DNA from: Massilia rhizosphaerae
GTDB lineage: Bacteria; Pseudomonadota; Gammaproteobacteria; Burkholderiales; Burkholderiaceae_D
DNA: 64,000 nucleotides
NCBI RefSeq assembly: GCF_016093545.1
Contig: NZ_JADKYX010000018.1
Location: forward strand, 62,001 to 126,000
Reading direction: 5' to 3'
Shown: in pieces, positions 44,852-53,245 of the stretch
Layout: each line of letters starts with the position of its first letter
Position numbering within the stretch: the stretch's first letter is position 1
Position numbers and translations under genes: made by a program
Notes under the pieces: generated by a model
What the model was told of the DNA's origin: nothing
Seen by the model: only the letters and a program-made list of their open reading frames with translations
The model's database searches: none

Positions 44852-45483
44852 AACTACCCATCCCAAATTTCATACGCTGGTATCCTGTCATGTCACTCGT
44901 ATTGACAGGAGTGCTGCTTGCACTCGTCACGTTCTTATATCATTACTTCGAAATAAACTACTTCAGGGTGGAAACCCATATTCCTGTATCCTTGACGGGC
45001 GTCCAACATTTGGGGAGCGACTATCGAATCTCCGATTTTTATGTCGACAAGTATAGCGGCGGCACCGTCGGCGAGAGCGGTGGGGGAGGAAGTATCGTAT
45101 GTTGCCTCATGCTGCCCAAGAAATGGTATCCGGGATTAAAAGCGGAGGTTCGGTGGGAGGTGCGTCACATCATAAGACCATCCGATCCCGCTCTGCCCGA
45201 AACAGAAGAAGTGGCGGGATTATACCGTGCGCAGGTGCCGGTAGAGGCGTACGTTGAAGCTGCTCATTTTTGGGTACATTTTTTTTCTCAAGGCCGTGTG
45301 CGGATTGTAGTGAGCGATACCGGACCTTATGGGAAGGAGCATCCGATTCAATTCGAGGATACGCAAGCAGTGCAGAGGGCGACCACTGGATCGGCCATAA
45401 AGACCTTATTCACGACAGAAGAACTCGCCGCATTGGAGCGTGAAGCGGCGCGTGACAGAAAAAAATACGGAGACTGGCGATGA
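44848..45483 (+). CDS. DUF3304 family membrane-anchored protein, candidate immunity protein
   Basis: 211 aa. One N-terminal membrane span (YPVMSLVLTGVLLALVTFLYHYF) is followed by an exported domain with the DUF3304 signature GGGGSIVCCLMLPKKWYPGLKAEVRWEV. Both ends overlap neighbours by ATGA, so it is translationally coupled to the chaperone and the lipase. DUF3304 proteins recur beside Tle1-type lipases in T6SS blocks. A periplasmic immunity role is the simplest reading of position and topology, but is inferred. Confidence 0.75.
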   Translation: MKLPIPNFIRWYPVMSLVLTGVLLALVTFLYHYFEINYFRVETHIPVSLTGVQHLGSDYRISDFYVDKYSGGTVGESGGGGSIVCCLMLPKKWYPGLKAEVRWEVRHIIRPSDPALPETEEVAGLYRAQVPVEAYVEAAHFWVHFFSQGRVRIVVSDTGPYGKEHPIQFEDTQAVQRATTGSAIKTLFTTEELAALEREAARDRKKYGDWR

Positions 45484-47159
45484 AACGCGCAGACGTAATT
45501 TTGTCGACGACAAAAACGGCTCCGACGAACGGAATAATGCGTGTCTTACCGGAACACGACCCAGACTTTAAGAAATGCCAGGTAGCGGCTCATATCGGGA
45601 TCTTTTTTGATGGAACGAATAACAACAAAGATCGCGATCGGCCACATCTTGCCGACACTAACATCGCACGGCTGCACAGTGCTTATCACGACGATCCGCT
45701 TAGCGGCTACAATGCTGTATATGTCCCGGGTGTAGGGACGAAATTCCAAGAAATTGGAGAAGCCGAGGACAGCAAATTAGGTGCCGGATGCGCATTCGGC
45801 TGTGAAGGACGGGTAATTTTTGGCATATTATCGGTCATTAATATATTGCATTATCGTTGCTTTAATAATAATTTACTAAGCGACAATGTCGTTCTTGCAT
45901 TATGCCGCAACAGCCTGAATGTACCCGACAGCGATGATCGCGAAAACCTCGCCAAAATCGGCGCCCATAGCGGCCTTTTACAAACGAAGGTGGGCAGCAA
46001 CAACATTCGCCGCGAATTTCTGGCGCAGCAAGCGGGACATCTGGAAGCAAAACTCAAGCAAGGCAAGCCTCATGTCGTCGAGTGCTTCCTCGACGTATTC
46101 GGTTTTTCCAGAGGGGCCGCCGAGGCGCGCGTATTCTGCAATTGGCTGGACGAACTGCTCGTCGGCGGCCGGCTGGCGGGTGTACCTTTGCATTTTCGTT
46201 TTCTCGGGATTTTCGATACGGTCGCATCCGCGGGGTTCTGGTCCGGCGTATCGGCATTGGTGACCAACTCGACCGGCGGGCATGGCGCATGGGCGAGTGC
46301 TGAGGCACTACGCATACCCGGCTCAGTTCAGAACTGCGTCCATATGGTTGCGATGCATGAACTTCGGCGAAATTTCCCCCTCGACGAGATCGGCGTTGGA
46401 GGCAAACTGAAACCGGGATGGCTCCAGTACGCATATCCTGGCGCGCACAGCGATGTCGGGGGTGGCTATCGGCCCGGCGAACTCGGTATATCGGTAGGCG
46501 ACGATTCCATGAAACTGTCTCAGATACCGCTGAACCACATGTTCGATTGCGCCGTAGCGGCCGGGGTTCCGCTGCAAAAACCTCGTCCGAATGCAGCCGA
46601 CCACAATCCGTTTTCCATCCACCCAGCCCTGGAGAAAGCCTTCGCCGATTTCGTTTCGCAAGCCACGCTGGCGCCAAGGCCGATATACGAGTGGCTTCAG
46701 CCGTATCTCAATTGGCGGTGGCAAATACACGACCGTTTCGACACAAGTAACCAGGTCAAGCGGGCGGAACGATCTGAAAGAGACGTCCTTGTTGCGTGGA
46801 ACAATCGCCTCATTAATGATGCCGCGGCCATGACGCGATCCGCCGCGATGAGCTTAAGCAAGAGAACATTCGCAGCCATCAAAGACGTCCTTTATACAGG
46901 CGCAAGAAGAGATTTTCTGACAACCTCCGTTCTGGAACCCGAAGCCCGGAACGTGTTTGCGCTTGCTCAGCGCGCCAAGCCGACGCCGCCCTCCTTTGCG
47001 GCGCTATTCGACGGTTACGTACATGACTCACTCGCCGGCTTCAATTCGCCGGAATGCGAAATGGCCGGCTATTGGCGTTATCGACGAATCTTTTTGGGCA
47101 GTGACGACGACACCATAGCAGCGAACCAGGACAGCGATACGGCGCGCAGCACGGCGTGA
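45480..47159 (+). CDS. T6SS phospholipase effector, Tle1-like (DUF2235)
   Basis: 559 aa. DUF2235 features: HIGIFFDGTNNNKDRD near residue 38, nucleophile elbow VFGFSRGAAEARVF (GxSxG) near 210, FLGIFDTVAS, and AYPGAHSDVGGGY carrying the Asp/His part of the triad. Tle1 enzymes hydrolyse phospholipids of a target cell's inner membrane after delivery on VgrG. The block order VgrG-DUF4123-DUF3304-lipase-PAAR fits a complete payload cassette. Codon use in the first third is visibly AT-richer than in the PKS region. Confidence 0.9.
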   Translation: MKRADVILSTTKTAPTNGIMRVLPEHDPDFKKCQVAAHIGIFFDGTNNNKDRDRPHLADTNIARLHSAYHDDPLSGYNAVYVPGVGTKFQEIGEAEDSKLGAGCAFGCEGRVIFGILSVINILHYRCFNNNLLSDNVVLALCRNSLNVPDSDDRENLAKIGAHSGLLQTKVGSNNIRREFLAQQAGHLEAKLKQGKPHVVECFLDVFGFSRGAAEARVFCNWLDELLVGGRLAGVPLHFRFLGIFDTVASAGFWSGVSALVTNSTGGHGAWASAEALRIPGSVQNCVHMVAMHELRRNFPLDEIGVGGKLKPGWLQYAYPGAHSDVGGGYRPGELGISVGDDSMKLSQIPLNHMFDCAVAAGVPLQKPRPNAADHNPFSIHPALEKAFADFVSQATLAPRPIYEWLQPYLNWRWQIHDRFDTSNQVKRAERSERDVLVAWNNRLINDAAAMTRSAAMSLSKRTFAAIKDVLYTGARRDFLTTSVLEPEARNVFALAQRAKPTPPSFAALFDGYVHDSLAGFNSPECEMAGYWRYRRIFLGSDDDTIAANQDSDTARSTA

Positions 47160-47437
47160 CATCTTCGAACGGGGGACGCATGAAGGACCAGCAAGGACGC
47201 GGTGTCATCCGCCTCGGCGATAAAACCACCCACGGCGGAAAAGTCATTTCGGCGGCGCAGGATTTTACTGTGCTCGGCAAGCGGGTCGCTGTCGAAGGCG
47301 ACTCTACATATTGCCCTCGGTGTAAGGGTAGATTTTCGATATGCCCCGGTGGCGGTACGCGTAAGCACCAAGGAAAATGGGTCGCATACGACCAGGATCT
47401 CACGGCCTGCGGCGCGAAGTTGATCTCGTCAATATAA
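47156..47437 (+). CDS. PAAR-domain T6SS tip protein
   Basis: 93 aa if started at the GTG overlapping the lipase stop (47156), or 85 aa from the ATG at 47180, which has GGGGGA just upstream and is preferred. GVIRLGDKTTHGGKVISAA is the PAAR signature. CPRC and a later CPGG, C and H residues fit the metal-binding tip. It sharpens the VgrG spike. It is the last gene of the five-gene block. Confidence 0.88.
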   Translation: MTSSNGGRMKDQQGRGVIRLGDKTTHGGKVISAAQDFTVLGKRVAVEGDSTYCPRCKGRFSICPGGGTRKHQGKWVAYDQDLTACGAKLISSI

Positions 47438-47497
47438 CTTGCCATACATCGCAAAAATGGCTCGCCGAAGCGGGCCTTTCCGGAGATGCGACGCCGT

Positions 47498-48400
47498 TCA
47501 GCCTGGCCGCATGCCCGCATGCGACGCGGCCACCAGCGCGCGCACGTGGTCATTCGGCCTGGCGAACACGAACACGATGTCCAGCTCGAAGCGCCACGCG
47601 GCGCCGCCCGCATGCACAAGCCGCCCTTGCGCCAGCTCCGCGCCGACAGAACTGGCGGGCAGCCAGGCGAGACCCTGCCCCGTCAGCGCGAGCGCCTTCA
47701 GCACGTCGGCCATGTCGGATTCGCAGGCGCGCGCGAGGGCGCCCGGCGACGCGCGGGCCGTGAGGACGTCGACGACGCGGCCGAAATACGAATCCTTGCC
47801 ATAGGCGAGCAGCGGGATCGGACGGTCCGCGCTTGCGGGCAGCGCGAACAGCGGCGCGCCGGAGCGCGCCGGCACGGACACGGGCACCAGCGACTCCGTG
47901 CCGGCCGCGACCTGTTCGAACTGCGCGCGGTCGACGACCAGCGGCAGGTCGGGATGGTCATAGCACACGAGCAGATCGCACTCGCCTTCCATCAGCGCGA
48001 GCACGGCGTCGTGCACGTTGGCGGCCTGGATGCTCGCCCCCGGCGCCCCCGCCGCGCGCAGCCACTGCGGGACGAATCCCTGCGCCAGCGTATGTCCCGC
48101 CGCGATGCGCAGCAGCCGCCGGCCGCGCGTTTCCTTGCGCAGCGCGGCGCGCGCATCCGTCAACGCCTTCACGCCGTCGCGCGCCGCATGCGCGAACAAC
48201 ACGCCGGACGGCGTCAACCCCATCGGAAAGCCGCGCCGGTCGATCAGATCCGCGCCGACCCACTGCTCGAGCGCCCGGATCCGCTTGCTGAGCGCCGATT
48301 GCGTGATCCCGCGCTCTTCCGCCGAGCGCGAAAAGCTGCGCGTCTGCGCCAGGCTCAGAAAGTCCTCGATCCACCTGATGTCCACAATGTCCTCCATCAT
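47498..48400 (-). CDS. LysR-family transcriptional regulator
   Basis: 300 aa. N-terminal winged HTH (FLSLAQTRSFSRSAEERGITQSALSKRIRALEQWVGADLIDR) and a LysR substrate-binding domain (LRIAAGHTLAQGF, LPLVVDRAQFE, AYGKDSYFGR). It is divergent from the racemase gene with ~100 bp between, the usual arrangement for a LysR protein and its target. Effector unknown; an amino acid is plausible. Confidence 0.9.
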   Translation of the reverse strand: MMEDIVDIRWIEDFLSLAQTRSFSRSAEERGITQSALSKRIRALEQWVGADLIDRRGFPMGLTPSGVLFAHAARDGVKALTDARAALRKETRGRRLLRIAAGHTLAQGFVPQWLRAAGAPGASIQAANVHDAVLALMEGECDLLVCYDHPDLPLVVDRAQFEQVAAGTESLVPVSVPARSGAPLFALPASADRPIPLLAYGKDSYFGRVVDVLTARASPGALARACESDMADVLKALALTGQGLAWLPASSVGAELAQGRLVHAGGAAWRFELDIVFVFARPNDHVRALVAASHAGMRPG

Positions 48401-48499
48401 CCAGTCCGCGCGGGCATGGCGCCAGTCGCAATCGTCATGCGGCGCCGCCGCCGGCCCCCCAAGCTCGAGATTCTACAAACAAAATCACAAGGAACGACA

Positions 48500-49945
48500 A
48501 TGCATGCAACGACCGGCCCCCTCGGCATCATCGGTGGCCTCGGCCGCATCGAGGGCGCGGACCTGCGGGCCGGCCTGGCGCGGCGGCTCGGCAGCGGTCC
48601 CGCGCGGGCGCGGACGGTACTGTTCGAACAGGCGCCGCACGACCGAAACATCCACGCGGAACCGGACCAACGCAAGCTGTACGTGCACGACATGGCGCAG
48701 CAGCTGTGCCGGCGCGGCGCCGCGGCCATCCTGCTGCCCTGCTTCATCAGCCAGACCTTCCTGCCCGAACTGCAGGCCGAGACCGAGCGCCCGTTCATCG
48801 TCCTGATGGACGCGCTGCGCGCGCACTGCAACGAAAGCTACGGTCCCGGCACGCGCATCGGCGTGCTCGCCAGTGACCACGTGCGGCGCGCTGGCCTGTT
48901 CGACGCGGCGCTCGCGCCCGACGGCTTCACGATCCTGTATCCCGGCGCCGCCATCCAGGCCGGATGCGTGATGCCCGCGCTGTACGGCGCCGCCGGGCTG
49001 CAGTGCCGGGGACTCGGCGCCGGCGCCGTCGAGCTGCTGCGCGTGGCCTGCGCCGACCTCGTGGCGCGCGGCGCCGACGTGATCCTGGCCGGCGCCGGCG
49101 AATTCGCGCTGGCGGCCGGCGCCTTGCGGCAATCCGGCTTCGCGGTGGTGGACACGCTGCAGGTGTACATCGATTACGCCGCGCGCACGCACGGCACCGC
49201 CGCGCATGGCGGCCGGGCGGCGCGGCTGGGCGTCGTCGGCGGCATCGGGCCCGCCGCCACCGTCGACTTCCTCGGCAAGGTCGTCGCGCACACCCGCGCG
49301 CGGCGCGACCAGGATCACGTCCCGATCGTCGTCGACCACAACCCGTGCATTCCCGACCGCACGGCCCACCTCGTCGGCGGCGCCGCGGACCCGCTGCTGG
49401 CGCTGTACGCCGCGTGCCGCCGCCTGGAATCGAACGGCGCCACCTTGATCGCCCTGCCCTGCAATACGGCGCACGCCTACCTGCCGCGCATCCAGCCGCG
49501 GCTCGCCGTCCCCGTCGTGCACATGCTGGACGAAACCGTCGCCCACATCGCGCGGCGGCATCCGGATTGCCGCCGCGTGGGGGTGCTCGCGACCAGCGGC
49601 ACCATCGCGAGCGGCGTGTATCACACGGCAGCCAGCGGCGCGCCGTTCGACCTGATCGTGCCGTCCGACGCCGGGCAGCAGCGCGTGATGCGCGCCATCT
49701 ACGGCGAGCACGGCGTGAAAGCCGGCCACACGACGGGCGCCTGCCGGGACGACCTGGCGGCGGCCATCGGCGAACTGGCGCGGCGGGGCGCCACGGTCGT
49801 CATCCTCGGCTGCACGGAACTGCCGCTGATCCTGCCGCAGCAGGCCGGGTTCGACGCCGGCGGCCTGTGCGTGGCCCTCGTCGATCCGACGCTCGTGCTG
49901 GCCCGCCGCTGCATCGAGCGCGCGGGGTTCGCGACGCGCCCGTGA
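48500..49945 (+). CDS. Tandem aspartate/glutamate racemase-family protein
   Basis: 481 aa from the ATG at 48500 (AAGGAA upstream). The frame is open further upstream but that region is antisense to lysR. Two racemase-fold units are fused. The N-terminal half (IIGGLGRIEGADL) keeps the first Cys (LLPCFISQTF) but has AGEFALA where the second catalytic Cys is expected. The C-terminal half (VVGGIGPAATVDF) has both: ALPCNTAHAY and LGCTELPLIL. Normal family members are ~230 aa, so this is a duplication fusion with one half probably inactive. It likely interconverts D- and L-acidic amino acids. Confidence 0.85.
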   Translation: MHATTGPLGIIGGLGRIEGADLRAGLARRLGSGPARARTVLFEQAPHDRNIHAEPDQRKLYVHDMAQQLCRRGAAAILLPCFISQTFLPELQAETERPFIVLMDALRAHCNESYGPGTRIGVLASDHVRRAGLFDAALAPDGFTILYPGAAIQAGCVMPALYGAAGLQCRGLGAGAVELLRVACADLVARGADVILAGAGEFALAAGALRQSGFAVVDTLQVYIDYAARTHGTAAHGGRAARLGVVGGIGPAATVDFLGKVVAHTRARRDQDHVPIVVDHNPCIPDRTAHLVGGAADPLLALYAACRRLESNGATLIALPCNTAHAYLPRIQPRLAVPVVHMLDETVAHIARRHPDCRRVGVLATSGTIASGVYHTAASGAPFDLIVPSDAGQQRVMRAIYGEHGVKAGHTTGACRDDLAAAIGELARRGATVVILGCTELPLILPQQAGFDAGGLCVALVDPTLVLARRCIERAGFATRP

Positions 49946-50070
49946 CGATTGCCGGCGCGCGATGCGCGCCGCGATCGGTCGCACAGCGTACGGAAGCGAA
50001 CCGACGGGCGCCGCGCCACGCGCCAAGCTGCGGGGACCGGCGCACCGCGCCTCATCGACTGCGTCGCACC

Positions 50071-51327
50071 ATGCGAGAACGACTCCGCTTCCTGCTCAGC
50101 CGCCTGCGCGAACGACTGTGGATCAAGCCGCTGATCGCGTGCGCGCTGTCGGTCGCCGGTGTGCTGCTGGCCCATCTGGCCGACCGCATGGTCGTCGACG
50201 GCTCCGTGCCCGAGGTGACCCAGGCCTCGGTCATCGAACTCCTGAAGATCATCGCGGCGGGCATGCTGGCGGTCGCCACGTTCGCGGTGGCCTCGATGGT
50301 GTCCGCCTACGCGTCGGCCGGCCAGGTGGCCACGGCGCGGGCCTTTCCGCTGATCGTCGCCGACGACGTGTCCCAGAACGCGCTGTCGACGTTCGTCGGC
50401 GCCTTCATCTTCAGTGTCGTGGGCATCAGCGCCGCGATGAACGGCTATTACGGACGGGCCGGCCGGTTCACGCTGTTCGTGCTGACGGTGGTGGTCCTCG
50501 TGATCGTGGTCCTGACCTTCGTGCGCTGGGTCGACCGGATCGCCCGGCTGGGCCGCATCGGCGCGATCGTCGACAAGGTGGAGCGGGCGACCTCCGCGGC
50601 GCTGGCGCGCCGCCAGCGCCAGCCGTGGCTGGGCGGGGTGGCGCCCGAGCCTTGTGCCGCGGGCGTCGCGGTGCATGGGGACCGCACCGGCTACGTCCAG
50701 CACATCGACATGGCGCGTCTGCAGCGCCTGGCGGCCGAACACGCGGTGCGCGTCACCGTGGCCGTGCTGCCCGGCACCTACGTGAGCCCCGCGCGTGCGC
50801 TCTGCCACCTGCACCGCGCGGATGCCCGCGACGAGCCGTGCGCGCGCGCGGCGTTCGCCAAGGCGTTCGCGATCGGCAACCAGCGCCAGTTCGACGACGA
50901 TCCCCGCTTCGGCATGGTCGTGCTGGCGGAAATCGCCGGGCGCGCGCTCTCGCCCGGGATCAACGACCCGGGCACCGCGATCGGCGTGCTGGGATCGCTC
51001 CACCGCCTGTTCGCCGACCTGGCGCGCGGGGAAGCGGCCGATCCGCCGACGTGCGACCGCGTGGCCGTCGCCGCGCTGGCGCTGGACGACCTGTTCGACG
51101 ATGCCTTCAACGCCATCGCCCGCGACGGCGCCGGCATCGTGGAAGTGGCGCTGCGCCTGCAGCGCCACCTCGGCGAGCTCGGTCGCGAGCATCCGCCGCT
51201 GCGCGCGGACGCGCGGCGCCACGCGGACCTGGCGTTGCGCCGCACCGAGCGGGCGCTGGATTTCCCGGACGACATCGAGCGGGTGCGTGCGCGCCACGCC
51301 GCATACTGGAGCGGGCCCGGCGCCTGA
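50071..51327 (+). CDS. DUF2254 family integral membrane protein
   Basis: 418 aa from the ATG at 50071. Four N-terminal membrane spans (residues ~20-40, 58-85, 105-125, 132-155) precede a soluble C-terminal half with GDRTGYVQHIDMARL, RQFDDDPRFGMVVLAEIAGRALSPGINDPGTAI and ADLALRRTERAL. These are typical DUF2254 blocks. Function unknown in the family. It starts 125 bp after the racemase and ends 12 bp from a convergent DUF421 gene. Confidence 0.85.
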   Translation: MRERLRFLLSRLRERLWIKPLIACALSVAGVLLAHLADRMVVDGSVPEVTQASVIELLKIIAAGMLAVATFAVASMVSAYASAGQVATARAFPLIVADDVSQNALSTFVGAFIFSVVGISAAMNGYYGRAGRFTLFVLTVVVLVIVVLTFVRWVDRIARLGRIGAIVDKVERATSAALARRQRQPWLGGVAPEPCAAGVAVHGDRTGYVQHIDMARLQRLAAEHAVRVTVAVLPGTYVSPARALCHLHRADARDEPCARAAFAKAFAIGNQRQFDDDPRFGMVVLAEIAGRALSPGINDPGTAIGVLGSLHRLFADLARGEAADPPTCDRVAVAALALDDLFDDAFNAIARDGAGIVEVALRLQRHLGELGREHPPLRADARRHADLALRRTERALDFPDDIERVRARHAAYWSGPGA

Positions 51328-51339
51328 CGGGCTGCCAAC

Positions 51340-51861
51340 CTAGCGGGAGCCCGCCGCGCCGCGTACGCCCGTGCACGCCGACTGACTGCCCACCTGTTGC
51401 ACCGAAATCACCGAGAGGCTGCCATCGCTTTCCAGCACGACGGCGGCCACCTGTTCCATCGCGCCGATCCCATGCTTGCGCACGGCGCTGCGGACGTCCG
51501 AGGCCGTCACGCGGACCCGCGTCATCGCGTCGTCGAGAAAGCGGCCGTCCCGCACGACCAGCGTGGGCGCCGTCTTGATCGCCTCGCCGACGAAGCGCCA
51601 GCGCACGGCCGTCCACGTGATCACGAATTGCAGCGCCACCAGCAGCGCGATCGCCGCCAGGCCGGTCGCCAGGCTGACGTTCCGGTTGACGAGGATCGTC
51701 GACAGCGTGGAGCCGAACGCCACCGTGACGACGAGGTCGAATGCATTCATCTTCGACAGCGTCCGGTTGCCGCTCATCCGCAGCATCACGACGAGGCCGG
51801 CGTACGCGAGCACGCCGACCACGGCGACGCGAACGATGCTGTCCCATCCGTCGAAAAACAT
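51340..51861 (-). CDS. DUF421 (YetF-like) membrane protein
   Basis: 173 aa. Three membrane spans are followed by the small cytoplasmic DUF421 domain. Signature residues are RMSGNRTLSKMNAFDLVVTVAFGSTLSTIL and VVRDGRFLDDAMTRVRVTASDVRSAVRKHG. Family function is unclear; some members affect spore or envelope traits in Bacillus. Convergent to DUF2254. Confidence 0.85.
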   Translation of the reverse strand: MFFDGWDSIVRVAVVGVLAYAGLVVMLRMSGNRTLSKMNAFDLVVTVAFGSTLSTILVNRNVSLATGLAAIALLVALQFVITWTAVRWRFVGEAIKTAPTLVVRDGRFLDDAMTRVRVTASDVRSAVRKHGIGAMEQVAAVVLESDGSLSVISVQQVGSQSACTGVRGAAGSR

Positions 51862-51909
51862 GTTTCCTCCCCGCCGGCTACGGTGCCGGCGCGCACAGAC
51901 GGGCCGGCG

Positions 51910-52362
51910 TCACTTCGGCTTGCCGTCCCACATGCGGTCCCGGAAGTGCAGCGTGAGCGCCGGCGCGCCGCTCGCGGGCCGGGCCTTCACGGTAAAGTCG
52001 AGCACCTCCCCGCGCGCGATGTCGTAGGTGCCCGTGTACGAGACATAGCCATTGTTCTCGGTCTCGCGCATGTCGATGGGCCGGCGCATGCCCGCCAGGT
52101 TGCGCGCCTCGACTTCCATATGCGCCGGCACGGTTTTCCCGTCGCGCATGAGCGTCGCGTTCACGATGGCGCGCGACGGCGAGCGCTCGATGCCGTGGAT
52201 GGCGGCCGTTTCCTTCGAGATGGATTCGGACCCGACGGTGCTGGCCCGGAGCGTGTACGGACCGGCGTGCGCCTCGAACGCCTGCGACCGTGCGAGGCCG
52301 GGGATCGCCGACAGCGAGACGGCGACGCACGTGGCTGCGAACCTGGCAGCGAGCATACCCAT
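51910..52362 (-). CDS. DUF4426-like exported protein
   Basis: 150 aa with a signal peptide (ARFAATCVAVSLSAIPGLARSQA). The mature part has AHAGPYTLRASTVGSESIS, ATLMRDGKTVPAHMEVEARNL, ENNGYVSYTGTYDIARGEVLDFTVKARP, matching the small periplasmic DUF4426 family. Role unknown. It begins 164 bp from the SDR remnant, with which it is divergent. Confidence 0.75.
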   Translation of the reverse strand: MGMLAARFAATCVAVSLSAIPGLARSQAFEAHAGPYTLRASTVGSESISKETAAIHGIERSPSRAIVNATLMRDGKTVPAHMEVEARNLAGMRRPIDMRETENNGYVSYTGTYDIARGEVLDFTVKARPASGAPALTLHFRDRMWDGKPK

Positions 52363-52525
52363 GATCTGCTCCTGGCGATGACCCGGTTGGGCACGACCAC
52401 CCCATGGTACCGCGGAACCGCCATCGCGGCCGCACGCCTGCCCCCGGCCGGCGGCGCGAGGCCGGTCCGACGCATCCGCATTGACGAATGATCATCGGTC
52501 ATTCAAATTCGACACGGAGGAAGAC

Positions 52526-53187
52526 ATGCAAGACCTGCAGGGGCAATGGGCGCTGGTGACGGGCGCGTCGAGCGGCTTCGGCGTGGATTTCGCGCATCTG
52601 CTGGCGCAGCGCCACCGGCTGGACCAGGCGGGCATCGCGATCGACGTGCTGATCAACAACGCGGGCCGAAGGAAGAGATCTTCGTGGCCCTGCTCGAAGA
52701 CGCGTTCACGCAGTTATTCCACGCGCTCGGCCCGCTGCTCGACGGCCTGCCCCGTGGCGGCGCCGGCGTCGCCGACGTGTTCGCGGCGGGGTTCGGCCGG
52801 CTCGTCGCGGACAGCGGCGACCTGCTCCCGCTCGCGGCCCTGACCAACGCGATCCTCGAACAGAATCTACCCGTGGAGCCCATGCGGCGCTTCAAGCGCA
52901 TCCTGGCTGGCGGCATCGGGACCGCGGGCGCGCGCCTGGAAGCCCATACCGGCCTGTCGCCCGCTGGCACCGGCGAGACGCTGCTGCTGCATACGTATGC
53001 ACTCACGCTTGGGCTGTGGCAGGCGCTCGCCTATCCCCCCGCGCTGCAATCCCTGCTGCGGGAACCGGAGTTGCGCGGCCTGGACCGCCAGTTTGGAACC
53101 GAACTCGAGCGCGCCATCGCCGCCCTGTGGCGCGGCTATTTCCAGAGTCAAGATGCGCGCCCAAACGCGGAATCGAGCGAATCGTAA
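52526..53187 (+). pseudogene. Deletion scar: SDR N-terminus joined to TetR-family C-terminus
   Basis: An intact start region (GGAGG six nt before the ATG at 52526) opens an SDR: WALVTGASSGFGVDFAHLLAQR, then an internal loss of about 35 residues, then IAIDVLINNAG. Homology stops near 52666. From there a different frame encodes the C-terminal domain of a TetR/AcrR regulator (EEIFVALLEDAFTQLF ... LTNAILEQNLP ... LLLHTYALTLGLWQALAYPPAL) without its HTH. The two frames do not match, so no fused protein is made. This is best read as the join left by a deletion that removed most of both genes. Confidence 0.75.
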
Positions 53188-53245
53188 TTTCATCCATTGG
53201 CCGGCCGATCGGCCCCGTCGAACATCATCAGGCCGCTCGAACCGA

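Noticed and set aside
47486..48499. Plus-strand extension of the racemase frame
   Set aside because: It lies antisense to a clear LysR gene, and the ATG at 48500 has an SD and starts the racemase fold.
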